Source: Nocardioides daedukensis
GTDB taxonomy: Bacteria > Actinomycetota > Actinomycetes > Propionibacteriales > Nocardioidaceae
Reading direction: 5' to 3'
Assembly: GCF_013408415.1 (NCBI RefSeq)
Contig: NZ_JACCAA010000001.1
Coordinates: 2,294,001 to 2,358,000 of the forward strand
DNA: 64,000 nt
Under the pieces are notes generated by a model. It searched no databases and was not told where the DNA came from. It was given only the letters and a program-made list of their open reading frames with translations. Below are positions 1-8,274 of the stretch, one piece after another (the first letter of the stretch is position 1; each line of letters starts with the position of its first letter). The position numbers and the translations under genes are program-made.

Positions 1-540
1 CTCACGATCGCCGGCGGTGCTGCGCGCGTAGTCGTGGAAATGCACGACTCAACGGCTCGTCGCGCATGGGGTGACTACCTGGACGAGGCCGAGCGGAACC
101 GAGACGCAGCCGCGTCCATCGGTCTCGTGCCCGCGGCCAACCGAAACGGCGACCAGGCCATCCGAGTGCTCGGCCCCCGCCGAATCGTGATGGTGTTTGA
201 CCCTGAGCGTGACCAGGTCGACCTGCTCCGCACCGTCGTGCAATTCGTGCGGACGAGTGCAGTCGTCGCCTCCTCACGTCGGGATGTCGAGGGGATCGAA
301 ACGGCAGAGGAGTGCATCCAGCAGGCCGTTATCGAGTTGACCCGCGTCGACTCGATCCGGACCGCGTCCGGGTCGATCCGCAAGAACGCGGACAAGATCG
401 ACAAGGAATGCAACAGCGTCCAGTCGAGCCTGGACAGGTTGCTCAACCAGGCGCTCGACGCGTTGGCCGGCGTCGCCCTCGAGGCCACAGACATCGCTGC
501 TGAGAACTCCACTTCGGACAGTGCCGGAGTCGTCGCCTGA
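1..540 (+). CDS. Partial hypothetical protein, C-terminal part, possibly DUF2130-like
   Basis: The frame is open from base 1, so the gene begins outside the window; 179 codons and the stop are visible. The N-terminal visible part (VVVEMHDS, then YLDEAERNRDAA) resembles the core of DUF2130-like, restriction-nuclease-fold proteins, in which an acidic residue precedes a helix rich in E, R and N. The last third is a heptad-like helical region (IRKNADKIDKECNSVQSSLDRLL). The family match is from memory and weak. A strong hairpin follows the stop. Because a right transposon end lies at 621-668, this gene is probably cargo of a neighbouring Tn7-like element. Confidence 0.55.
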   Translation, partial: LTIAGGAARVVVEMHDSTARRAWGDYLDEAERNRDAAASIGLVPAANRNGDQAIRVLGPRRIVMVFDPERDQVDLLRTVVQFVRTSAVVASSRRDVEGIETAEECIQQAVIELTRVDSIRTASGSIRKNADKIDKECNSVQSSLDRLLNQALDALAGVALEATDIAAENSTSDSAGVVA

Positions 541-557
541 GCCCGAGATGCTCACCC

Positions 558-597
558 GTCGGCGGCCGCGCTGGACTCTCCCAGCGCGGCCGCCGAC
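558..597 (+). terminator. Hairpin terminator after the partial gene at the left edge
   Basis: Perfect 17-bp arms (GTCGGCGGCCGCGCTGG and its complement) enclose a 6-nt loop, 17 nt after the stop at 540. There is no long T run, which is usual for GC-rich actinobacterial terminators. Confidence 0.7.
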
Positions 598-620
598 GTC
601 TCAATGTCTACCGATTCAGT

Positions 621-668
621 GTTCTTGAGGCGAAAGTTCGATCGCCTCGTTTTGACTGCATCTCGACA
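621..668 (-). repeat. Right-end-like terminus of a second Tn7-like element
   Basis: These 48 bases match the right terminus of the main transposon (28184-28231) at 43 of 48 positions, in the same orientation. Both copies end in CTGCATCTC(G/A)ACA and contain the same internal inverted repeat (GAGGCGA...TCGCCTC). Read on the minus strand the copy begins TGTCGAGATGCAG, as a Tn7-like end should. It lies 26 bp outside the main element, so it is best explained as the right end of an adjacent, related element extending left out of the window. Confidence 0.8.
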
Positions 669-689
669 TTCGTCCCAACGCCGTCGGCG

Positions 690-694
690 GCAAA
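690..694. repeat. Left target-site duplication, GCAAA
   Basis: GCAAA directly precedes the left terminus TGTCGAG and is repeated exactly after the right terminus at 28232-28236. Tn7-like transposases make 5-bp duplications, so length and position both fit. Confidence 0.88.
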
Positions 695-768
695 TGTCGA
701 GATGCAGGGAAGATTGGCGAGCTCCGCGCGAGGAACTTTGACGAAGCGGTCGGACCGCGAGCAGGTCG
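695..768 (+). repeat. Transposon left end with probable TnsB sites
   Basis: The end starts TGTCGAGATGCAGGGAAGATT. Bases 693-707 form a perfect 15-bp inverted repeat with 656-670, because the left end of this element faces the right end of the neighbouring one across 26 bp. Internal repeats expected for TnsB binding are only weakly visible (AAG..GGCGA shared with the right end). Confidence 0.72.
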
Positions 769-2151
769 TCAATCTTCAGACGCCGCGACCTCAGCCAAGA
801 GCCCGCTGTAGGAGAAGTAGCCGTCGGCGTCTGTGTGATCGGCCATGTAGTCGTCGTGCAGACCTTGCGCCAAGTCCAGCCACACCTCGCCGCCGCCGGG
901 GACACCCTGCGTCTCGCGAAAGAGGTTCGACAGCAGTTCTGGTGTGTCCGAGGCCTGATAGATCTGGTTGTTCCCTCGAATGCTCGCGGCCGCTGTTGCC
1001 AGGTCGTCTGCGGTCAGCACCGGCGCGAGCCGCAGCACGCACCGAAGGCGGCTCTCCGCCGATCTGAAGGATCCGGCATTGGCCAGCGCTTCGACCGCTG
1101 GCGCGACCCATTGCCTACTGTCCAGCGTGGGGCGACGAACCAAAGTGTCAAGGTCTTGAAAGTCCGCTGTCGCGGCCTGAATCGCCGTGTTGTAGGAAGC
1201 CAGCATGGTCGGCTCCGCAGGCGGACCAGACGCGAAGGTCCGCTCCTCAATCAGTGAGCCGACCGGGGCGCTCTCGAGCAACGCAGCAAGTCGCGCGCGA
1301 GTTCCGCCATCGATCACCTGCCAGGTGCACGAAAGGTGACCCAGCGCGCCGACTAGCCGCAGGAGCACCTCGTCAGTCACGGCTCCTGATCGCACCCAAG
1401 CTGCAACGACCGCCTCAAGGCCACGCTGAAGGACATCCGGCCGAACGTCATTGACGGCGTTGACCGCGACTCGGCACCGATGAGCCACTTGGTTGGGAGA
1501 TGCGGTGGAAAGATCCGCCGCCGCCGGAGGTCGTACTGCACACTTCACGATGAGCTTGACGAGGTTCAACTGCACGCTGTCCCGTGTACGGGAGAAGTAC
1601 TGCTCTCGCACGTAGTCAGCCACGTCCGCGTCGCGCGGCCAAGAGTTCGAGTCGAGGTCGCGCTGCAAGTTCTCGACGATCTTCTTGCCGGACACCGGCG
1701 GAAGCGACAACGCGCAGTCGACCGCCGCAGCCAAGTGGGAACGCACCAGTTCGGGAGTTGCGGCGAACACCTCCCCTGGCTCGATGAAGGCTGGGTGCGC
1801 ACAGAGATTCCGATCCTCGTACAGCCGGGCAAGGGCGACGCGCTCGCGAGACGTAATCAATTCGAAGGAACGCTCGCATTCCTCCAAGATCGATCGCTCG
1901 AATGCCTGCATGGCGGGCACGTCTCGGATAGCGACGGCGGCGTCCAAGGTCTTGATGGCAGTGGCTGCGCCCCCGTCGCCAGTCTCGGCGAGATGGCGGA
2001 TCTTGTTGGTCAGATCGAGGGACACGGCTACCCATGCCTCCACGACCGCAGCCCGAAGGGCGCCTGCCTGGAATGCCCGCACAGCCTCATCGAAATGCGG
2101 GCGAGAATCGGGGTCGCGCACCTGTGCGCCGAGGTCCGCCAAGTCCCGCAT
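769..2151 (-). CDS. HEPN-domain protein, last gene of the CBASS-like operon
   Basis: The 460-residue product has a helical N-terminal region with an R-N-L-C-A-H motif (Arg114 to His119), the R-x4-H signature of HEPN RNases. The C-terminal 300 residues are helical and unassigned. The frame is open back to 2589, but that part overlaps the upstream gene and reads like non-coding sequence; ATG at 2151 follows AGGAGAG and is preferred. It is the most promoter-distal gene of the operon and lies next to the transposon left end. A role as an RNA-cleaving effector or accessory toxin is inference. Confidence 0.72.
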   Translation of the reverse strand: MRDLADLGAQVRDPDSRPHFDEAVRAFQAGALRAAVVEAWVAVSLDLTNKIRHLAETGDGGAATAIKTLDAAVAIRDVPAMQAFERSILEECERSFELITSRERVALARLYEDRNLCAHPAFIEPGEVFAATPELVRSHLAAAVDCALSLPPVSGKKIVENLQRDLDSNSWPRDADVADYVREQYFSRTRDSVQLNLVKLIVKCAVRPPAAADLSTASPNQVAHRCRVAVNAVNDVRPDVLQRGLEAVVAAWVRSGAVTDEVLLRLVGALGHLSCTWQVIDGGTRARLAALLESAPVGSLIEERTFASGPPAEPTMLASYNTAIQAATADFQDLDTLVRRPTLDSRQWVAPAVEALANAGSFRSAESRLRCVLRLAPVLTADDLATAAASIRGNNQIYQASDTPELLSNLFRETQGVPGGGEVWLDLAQGLHDDYMADHTDADGYFSYSGLLAEVAASED

Positions 2152-2306
2152 GTGATCAGCTCTCTCCTGTTCGCGCCACTCGGGCGGGCCAGTCTCCCGA
2201 CTTTGTTCTATCAGTTGTCGATCTGCAGCAACGGCTGCCCCCGCGCAGATACGTCGAGGGCGACAGCGGCGGCCATAATCGCCCGAAATGCCGTCCTGAG
2301 GGTCTG

Positions 2307-3083
2307 TCAGTCCAGGGCCCGCTCGTAGGCGGCCATGTCTATGGCGGGGACAGTGCCGATGCTCTGCAGAAGTCGGAAGAGCCGCGCCGCGAATCGGATG
2401 AGTTGGTTGCTGGTGTGGAAGGAAATGTCGGAGGTATTCACAGTCTGTGCGGGCGCGCCTATCTGTGCGTTGGGCGTGAAGTCGAACGCTAGCGCGTCGA
2501 GCGCGATCCCGATATTGAGCGAGTCGAGCCGCCCGAGTACGGGAAGGTGCTCTTTGAGCGCCTTCACGGACCCATCGACTGTGGTCCAACCGGTCTTGGC
2601 TGCGAGGATCCCTCCGAGGATCGATCTGTTGTCGAGGTCAACTGCCTGGAAGGTTCCACCTGCATGCGGGATCGGCGCCGTGGTGCGTGCCAGATTTCGA
2701 ACTGATGCAACCTTCTCACGGGCCGCGTCGAGGTACACCTTGTCGAGCAGTGGCTTCACCTCGAAGATCGCATAGACGGACTCGACCGGGATCAAACTGG
2801 TGCTGTCCCTCTGGCCGAACCACAGGGGCGAGAAGTTCCGATCATAGATTGCGACGTCGATCTGCTGGCTCTGGTTGCCGCGATGGTCAACTGCAAAGAC
2901 CGGGCCGACGCAATAGCGCTCGGGCAGGAAACCTCGAAGGATCTCGGCCCACTCCTTCTCGTCGTTGTCTCCCAGAGTGGTGCCATGGCCCGTCATGCCT
3001 CGCAGCGAGTCGTGGCCAGCAAGGAGGGTCGCCTGCTTCTGTAGCAGGGCCTTCCGGATGTCGAAGGTCGGTGTGTCATTCAT
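2307..3083 (-). CDS. DUF6602 protein, nuclease-like
   Basis: The 258-residue product matches the DUF6602 family in overall sequence (for example HGTTLGDNDEKEWAEILRGFLP near residues 33-54). Asp76 in QIDVAIYD and Glu108/Lys110 in AIFEVK are spaced like the D-(E/Q)xK core of PD-(D/E)xK nucleases, which suggests, but does not prove, nuclease activity. Its ATG overlaps the stop of the JAB gene by 4 bp (ATGA), so the two are translationally coupled. It is not part of the standard CBASS core. Confidence 0.75.
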   Translation of the reverse strand: MNDTPTFDIRKALLQKQATLLAGHDSLRGMTGHGTTLGDNDEKEWAEILRGFLPERYCVGPVFAVDHRGNQSQQIDVAIYDRNFSPLWFGQRDSTSLIPVESVYAIFEVKPLLDKVYLDAAREKVASVRNLARTTAPIPHAGGTFQAVDLDNRSILGGILAAKTGWTTVDGSVKALKEHLPVLGRLDSLNIGIALDALAFDFTPNAQIGAPAQTVNTSDISFHTSNQLIRFAARLFRLLQSIGTVPAIDMAAYERALD

Positions 3084-3565
3084 TGCTTCTCCAAGCGCGG
3101 TAGGTCACCCGCCAGCCGTACCTCGCAGACGCGCGGCACGATGGCCAAGATCCGGCGAGTGTCGAGGGTGTAGCCGTCGGCGGACTTGCGCACGACGACG
3201 AGGGCGGGATTGGGTGTGCGGGGGTGCTTCATGGAGAAGATCGCCAGCGTTGCGAGGTCGGTGGGACTGGGAGCGACGTCGGCCGGGTGGGTGTGCCAGT
3301 CACCGAGGTAGCCGACCCGCGGGTCGTCCCGACGTGCTGCGTGGACTGCGGGCTGTGTCGCTCCGGCAGGGATCTTGTAGTGGTGCCGTCCTCGATCCGG
3401 GCTGGCAATCTCAATGGCGCGAGTGACCCAGGGTTCGTTGTCGAGGTGGACGCCGACGAGGATGCCGCCGGTCTCGTTGGGGTGAGCACGGGCGGCTGCT
3501 GCGAACATCGCCGCCTTGGCCGATTCGGAGATGACGATCAGTGGCGCTGGGGTGCGGCGATTCAT
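3080..3565 (-). CDS. cap3: JAB/JAMM isopeptidase, CBASS Cap3
   Basis: Product of 161 residues. The zinc metalloprotease motif is complete: Glu31 in NETGG, then GDWHTHP with His91 and His93, and the downstream acidic residue in SPTD (Asp103). In type II CBASS, Cap3 cleaves CD-NTase conjugates made by Cap2. The start is ATG at 3565, overlapping the Cap2 stop by 4 bp; the longer open frame upstream is arginine-rich read-through of the Cap2 gene. Position directly after Cap2 supports the assignment. Confidence 0.88.
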   Translation of the reverse strand: MNRRTPAPLIVISESAKAAMFAAAARAHPNETGGILVGVHLDNEPWVTRAIEIASPDRGRHHYKIPAGATQPAVHAARRDDPRVGYLGDWHTHPADVAPSPTDLATLAIFSMKHPRTPNPALVVVRKSADGYTLDTRRILAIVPRVCEVRLAGDLPRLEKQ

Positions 3566-5127
3566 GCGGCTCCACCCGCCGCAGGCGAGTCGAGAGTGCC
3601 GGTGTGGTCGAACGGGGCGTCCATCGCTCGGAAGACGAGGATGCGCTCGTCCGGTCGGACGTGACGGCCGGTGAGAAGATCGACTGCGGCGTGTGCAATG
3701 TCTGCGGCGGTGCCGAGGACGGCTGTGGGCGGCGCGTTGTTGATTGGCGCCGTGCATCCGAGCTCGAGGAAGCCGCTATTGGGCTCGGCCGGGTCGTCTG
3801 GCGGAAGGTTGTAGTAGTTCGAGTCGGTGGGTCGGGCCGCGATCGGGGTGTCGCCGGCTGCTTGGCGTTGAACGCGTGCGATCGCTCCCTGGTGGAAGAT
3901 CGCGCCGGTGATGAGCGGGGTTCCGGCCCGGTGGCACACCTCGCCGAGCGCAGCGGAGACGGAGTAGATACCGGTGCAGTCGATGACGAGATCGACGCCT
4001 TCGATCGCGGCGCTGAGGCCGGCCGGATCGTGTGGCAGGGCACCGTGGGTGTCGACGTCGGTCCAAGGGGCGTGGTCGTCGATCGTCATCGACACGGTGA
4101 GAGTCTTCGGATAGCCGACGAGGTACTGATTGCTGACGTGGCGGACGAGGTTGCCGGTCTTGAGGTAGTCGTCGTCGTAGAGCCGGATATCCGTGACCCC
4201 GGAGGCGGCCAGCGTGACGGCGACGTGGCCGCCGACGGATCCAGCACCGGCGAGCAGGACCGTCTTGTCTGCGAGGAGTTCGACATCGGGTCCTGCTCGG
4301 CGTTTCCGGGCAACCGGTTCGTTGGGTGTGGCGGACATGGCCGATGCTCTGAGCGAGTCGCCTTGGCCTTCGAATCCGACCACTACTGCGTCGTGTTCGC
4401 GGTCGTGGCGCGGCCACGCGAGCACGATGAAGTCGTAGCCGCCGCTCGGCTCGGCGAGGGCGGTTGGTGCTCTCTCGTCGAGCCCGCGTTCGAGGTCGGC
4501 TTTCTGCTTCTTGGTGAGCACTGCCTTGATGTCGTCGAGGTTGCGCGGTGGGGTGCCGATGTCGCGCCGCAGGTAGAACACGCCGCGCAGGTGCTCCTCG
4601 TTGGTCTTCGGCTCCGGTGGTGCGGCGGGTTTGAGCATGATCGCTCGCCTGCCTTGCTTGGTTCCGATGAGGGGGGCGCGATACCCGTTGCTTCCGGCCC
4701 GGATCAGGTCACCGAAGGGGAGTTCTGCCTGGTAGGGGTTGGTTTCCTCGAACAGGATGTAGGCGTCGAGAGCCCGGTCTTCAAGCCGGAAGCCTCGCTG
4801 TGCGACCTCGGCCCATTCATCGAGCCGTGCCCACAGGACGTTGGGGTCTCGCGCTGCGACCTGGGCGGGGTCGTCGTCGGCCCATAGGCAGATGGTGCCG
4901 TGAGCTGCGTGTTCGGTTTGGAGTCTGTTGACGGTGACGTGCGCGTATCGCAGCGGCCAGCCCTGGGGGAACCAGACCTGCATGCGGGTGGCATCGGTGA
5001 GTGGCTTCAGGCTCTCCCGAATAGGGCCAGTCCACATAGCCTGCCCGGTGTTCCGCGCCGGCGAAAAACCTGCGTTGACCAGGTCGGAGCAGAACTTCTC
5101 GAAGGCGGCGTCGTCGTAGGTCTCCAA
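3562..5127 (-). CDS. cap2: E2-E1 fusion ligase, CBASS Cap2
   Basis: Product of 521 residues. The N-terminal part is E2-like with the likely catalytic Cys80 in HGTICLW. The C-terminal ThiF/E1 domain has GAGSVGG (294-300), the acidic and Asn residues of YDDDYLKTGN, and a second candidate catalytic Cys458 in LELGCTAP. In type II CBASS this enzyme conjugates the CD-NTase C-terminus to targets and primes it. It begins 7 bp after the CD-NTase gene ends, the expected order. Confidence 0.9.
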   Translation of the reverse strand: METYDDAAFEKFCSDLVNAGFSPARNTGQAMWTGPIRESLKPLTDATRMQVWFPQGWPLRYAHVTVNRLQTEHAAHGTICLWADDDPAQVAARDPNVLWARLDEWAEVAQRGFRLEDRALDAYILFEETNPYQAELPFGDLIRAGSNGYRAPLIGTKQGRRAIMLKPAAPPEPKTNEEHLRGVFYLRRDIGTPPRNLDDIKAVLTKKQKADLERGLDERAPTALAEPSGGYDFIVLAWPRHDREHDAVVVGFEGQGDSLRASAMSATPNEPVARKRRAGPDVELLADKTVLLAGAGSVGGHVAVTLAASGVTDIRLYDDDYLKTGNLVRHVSNQYLVGYPKTLTVSMTIDDHAPWTDVDTHGALPHDPAGLSAAIEGVDLVIDCTGIYSVSAALGEVCHRAGTPLITGAIFHQGAIARVQRQAAGDTPIAARPTDSNYYNLPPDDPAEPNSGFLELGCTAPINNAPPTAVLGTAADIAHAAVDLLTGRHVRPDERILVFRAMDAPFDHTGTLDSPAAGGAA

Positions 5128-5134
5128 CGGAGGA

Positions 5135-6220
5135 TTACCTGTGACGACGTGCCGGCCAGGGAAGGGCCGCGAACCCGCGAGGATCGTTGCTGCCGACGGC
5201 GCTCACAGCGGTCACGGCTCCGACGGGGAACCCGTCGGCGTCGCAGCCCTCAGGAAGCGGCAGGACCTGGCCGCGCTCGTTGGTGCCGAGGATCTCGCGC
5301 CACATCTTGGCAGCGCGGCATCGCTCGGAGCCGAGCGCTTCGTGCGCCTGCTCGGCGAGCCTGTTCAGACCCTGCGCCGCCGTGGTCCACTGCCACGAGT
5401 CGAGAGCGGGCTTCATCGGAGTGCCGAGCACCGGATCTGGAAGACCGTTGTCGGCGCAGTCGTCGAACCGCTTGGCGACCTGCTCCATCGTGCTCGTCAG
5501 CAGCTCTGCCCAGGTGGATCCTGTGACGATCCGGTCGCTCCAGACGTGGTGTGCCGCCACCTCGGTGAACAGTCCACCGGGCCTCTCTTCCCCGATGTGG
5601 ACGTGTCGGACCTGGCGAAGGAGCCTCACAACCGGGCGGTAGGCGTTGACCTCGCCGACGGTGGGGCTCCAGGTCGCGATGGAGAGAGCCTTCGTGTCGT
5701 CGGCAAACTTGACTGGATTGGTCCTAATCCATCGCTTCTCGTCGTTGCTCCAGAGGTCTCGGTCGCGGTTCGGAATGCCCCAGTGCTCGCCCCAAGGGAC
5801 GGCGGGAACGGCGTCGATGGAGAAGGAGACCTCGAACTGGTCGTCGGGGTCCGGGAAGTCGATCTTGAGCGACCGGGGCTGCCGCGTCACGCGTCCTCCG
5901 GAGCCGTCGTCCTTGAGCCCGTACCTGTCGACGAGGACGCGCTCGACAGCGTTGTAGACCTTCTCAGGGCTATGGCGGACCGTGAGGTTCTTGAACCGGA
6001 GGAAGACGTCGACGTCCTTGCCGGGGTACCTAGCGGTCTGGCGCGCGTAGGAACCGATGAGGATGGTGTCGATTCCCCAATCGCAGAGTTCCTCATCGGC
6101 TTCTAGCAGCTCGCGGACTTCCGTGTGCGCCGCGATCGCCCGCTTCTCCTTGTCGCCGCTTATCGTGACGTTGCGGACCGCCTGCGCGAACTCGTTGCCG
6201 AGTGCCTCCATAGTTCCCAT
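5135..6220 (-). CDS. cdnT: CD-NTase (cGAS/DncV-like nucleotidyltransferase)
   Basis: Product of 361 residues. It has the nucleotidyltransferase signature GS at 56-57 (ILIGSYARQTA), the metal ligands Asp69 and Asp71 in GKDVDVF, and a third acidic residue Asp136 in FSIDAVPAV. Such enzymes make cyclic oligonucleotide signals on phage infection. The C-terminus is Arg/His-rich (WPARRHR) rather than a canonical Gly/Ala tail. The start is ATG 6220 or 6211; the upstream frame is non-coding in character. A 74-bp gap separates it from the membrane protein gene. Confidence 0.9.
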   Translation of the reverse strand: MGTMEALGNEFAQAVRNVTISGDKEKRAIAAHTEVRELLEADEELCDWGIDTILIGSYARQTARYPGKDVDVFLRFKNLTVRHSPEKVYNAVERVLVDRYGLKDDGSGGRVTRQPRSLKIDFPDPDDQFEVSFSIDAVPAVPWGEHWGIPNRDRDLWSNDEKRWIRTNPVKFADDTKALSIATWSPTVGEVNAYRPVVRLLRQVRHVHIGEERPGGLFTEVAAHHVWSDRIVTGSTWAELLTSTMEQVAKRFDDCADNGLPDPVLGTPMKPALDSWQWTTAAQGLNRLAEQAHEALGSERCRAAKMWREILGTNERGQVLPLPEGCDADGFPVGAVTAVSAVGSNDPRGFAALPWPARRHR

Positions 6221-6294
6221 CCCTTGTTCTGTACTCGCTCCCAGTGACTCTGGACCGTACGCCGTGCCACCGACAGTTCGACCGGACTGCAAAC

Positions 6295-7479
6295 TCACAA
6301 GGCCACCAGCCGATCGGGGGCGAGCGTGGCCAAGCGTCGGACATCCCCGGCGAAGATCAGAAGCTCCCGCGCGAACTGGTCGGGCTTCATAGCAGCGAGT
6401 TCTCGCGTCATCCCGACCGTGAGTGCCGAGCCGAGGTGTTCGATCGGCAAGTAGACGAGTGCAGCCCTGCTCGCGCGAACGACAGCGATCAGTTCGGCGT
6501 CGACCAAGTACCGAGGCCCAGCAGGGATTCCGCGTCCCATGTTCCTGTGACAAGCGAGTTCGAGCCTGTCGAGAGCACAAATCACCGCGCTGCTTTCACC
6601 ACTCGCCGTGGTTTGCGAAGCCACTTCCTGTTCAGCTTTCGCGACGATCGGACGCACGGAGGCAGCGAGGTCGTCAGCTGCCTCCGCGAGACGGCGCACT
6701 GCGTCGTCAGTAGCGGCGCGGTCGACTCGGAACCAGCCGATCAGAACGGTGGCTAGTCCGATCATGGCGAGCGCGACTGCCCTTGTGTCGCGGAGGCTGA
6801 GCGCGACTGTGGATCCGACCACCACGACTGGGACTGCAATGCTCGTGAGTTGCCTGAACGTCCCCAGCTCGCGCCACCAGGTCGCCCGCGTCAGCGGGAT
6901 CGGACGGAGGTCTGCGACGCGGACCATCATCATGATCCCGCCGGCCATCGTTGCGAACACCAATGCGTTGTAGAGGAAGTACACCACCTCATCGGACCAG
7001 TTGCCCCAGGCCACTGCACTGCCAAGCAAGACCACAGCAACAAGTGCCGTGAGCACCTCCAGGCCAATGAGCAACATAGTCAGGGCGGCGCCCATGAGCC
7101 TGATCGTGCGGAAGATCCGCTCGACACGTAACTCGCCGTCGGCGCCGCGCCGCGCAAGGTCGATCACGCCCAGCATCGCTGTGGCTAGCCCAAGACCGGC
7201 AGCCACCGCACCTGCCCAGTTCCAGGCCGGACCTGTTGAGTAGATGATGGTGACGCCGAGGCTGACTACAAGAAGCCCGATCGCTATCTGCGCCCACGAA
7301 CGCGCGCGGGAAGTCTCTGCTCGTCTCCGTCCACTGGGCACCTGGTCCCGGAGCTTGAAGGCGCGCGCCATCAGCATGCCGTGCCGAGAAAAGTCGCGTC
7401 GCCTGCCTACAGAGGGTGTCTGGCGACCTGCGGCCGACCCCACCTGCATCAGGTGAGGTGCGTTGACTTCGGTGGTCAC
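6295..7479 (-). CDS. Multi-pass membrane protein, candidate CBASS effector
   Basis: The 394-residue product has about six hydrophobic helices between residues 62 and 250 (in pairs near 62-104, 127-185 and 212-250), then a soluble C-terminal region of about 145 residues. Many CBASS systems kill through a membrane effector, so this is a candidate pore or membrane-disrupting protein with a cytoplasmic sensor tail. No known ligand-binding domain (SAVED, Cap4 or Cap15 type) is recognised. Its ATG overlaps the TIR gene stop by 4 bp. Confidence 0.75.
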   Translation of the reverse strand: MTTEVNAPHLMQVGSAAGRQTPSVGRRRDFSRHGMLMARAFKLRDQVPSGRRRAETSRARSWAQIAIGLLVVSLGVTIIYSTGPAWNWAGAVAAGLGLATAMLGVIDLARRGADGELRVERIFRTIRLMGAALTMLLIGLEVLTALVAVVLLGSAVAWGNWSDEVVYFLYNALVFATMAGGIMMMVRVADLRPIPLTRATWWRELGTFRQLTSIAVPVVVVGSTVALSLRDTRAVALAMIGLATVLIGWFRVDRAATDDAVRRLAEAADDLAASVRPIVAKAEQEVASQTTASGESSAVICALDRLELACHRNMGRGIPAGPRYLVDAELIAVVRASRAALVYLPIEHLGSALTVGMTRELAAMKPDQFARELLIFAGDVRRLATLAPDRLVAL

Positions 7480-8264
7480 GCTACGTCCTCTCCTCTGCCC
7501 CGGACGACACCGGCAATCTGCTCGGCCATGTCTTCGATCGCGACGGTGTCCGTGGTCAACGCGACCTTGTCGGCCAGCGACGGACTGTAGGCGCGCACTT
7601 GGTCACAGGTCAGGTTGTGCCAAATGGGCAGAAGGGTCTGCTCCCCGGCGACGGTCCGGGTGACGAGGCCGTCGAGCTCGTGGTTGGTCCACCCCTTGTC
7701 AAAGAACCGCTCGGAGAGGACGACGATTCCGAAGCGGCTGGACCGAATTCCTTGGTCGATCTTGCGACGGAGGCTGTCGCCGATGGTCAGCTCCGTCTTG
7801 TCGAGCCAGACGCTGATGCCAAGGTCGACGAGGGCGTTGCGAAGCGGAACGGCCACGGCCTCCTTGTCCTCGCTTGCGTGAGAAATGAAGACGTCCCAAG
7901 TCTGCCCACCCAGAGCATCACCGTCGGGCTCTATCGGTTCACGAACCTGGACGTCGTTGATCGGGCCCCGGTCACGGATCGGGGCCAGCATGCCGGGCGG
8001 AGGAGGTTGCACGGCAACACTGGCTCGAACCCGGCCAGCAAGCCCGCCGAGGTCAACGACGACGAACCAGTGACCGTTGCTGGGAATGGGGAGGCGGACG
8101 GGCGACTTGGTAGCGCGGCCCCCGTGAAAGGAAAAGCGGCGGCCGCTTTTGAGGGCGCCGTAGTTGCTCGCGGTCATCAAGCGGACGTTCGCCTGCTTGT
8201 CGAGGGTGACGACGGCGACTGCGCCCTTCTTCTGTTGCTTCAGGTCAAAGTAGAGGTGCTGCAT
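7476..8264 (-). CDS. DUF1883-TIR protein, probable NADase effector
   Basis: Product of 262 residues. Residues 1-86 match DUF1883 (starts MQHLYFDLKQQKKGAVAVVT). Residues 122-262 form a TIR domain: WDVFISHASEDK, the VWLDK strand and the likely catalytic Glu196 in WTNHELDGL. Prokaryotic TIR domains degrade NAD+ in abortive infection. No SAVED or STING domain is attached, so how it would sense a cyclic nucleotide is unclear; the DUF1883 domain may do this. Start ATG 8264, 10 bp after the DUF2188 stop. Confidence 0.85.
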   Translation of the reverse strand: MQHLYFDLKQQKKGAVAVVTLDKQANVRLMTASNYGALKSGRRFSFHGGRATKSPVRLPIPSNGHWFVVVDLGGLAGRVRASVAVQPPPPGMLAPIRDRGPINDVQVREPIEPDGDALGGQTWDVFISHASEDKEAVAVPLRNALVDLGISVWLDKTELTIGDSLRRKIDQGIRSSRFGIVVLSERFFDKGWTNHELDGLVTRTVAGEQTLLPIWHNLTCDQVRAYSPSLADKVALTTDTVAIEDMAEQIAGVVRGRGEDVA

Positions 8265-8274
8265 GATCCGGCGC

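Noticed and set aside
558..597. Transposon end repeat
   Set aside because: The hairpin lies just after a stop codon and has no copy at the other end; it is a terminator.
2152..2589. N-terminal extension of the HEPN gene
   Set aside because: It overlaps the DUF6602 gene in another frame and reads as Arg/His-rich noise; a ribosome site supports the start at 2151.
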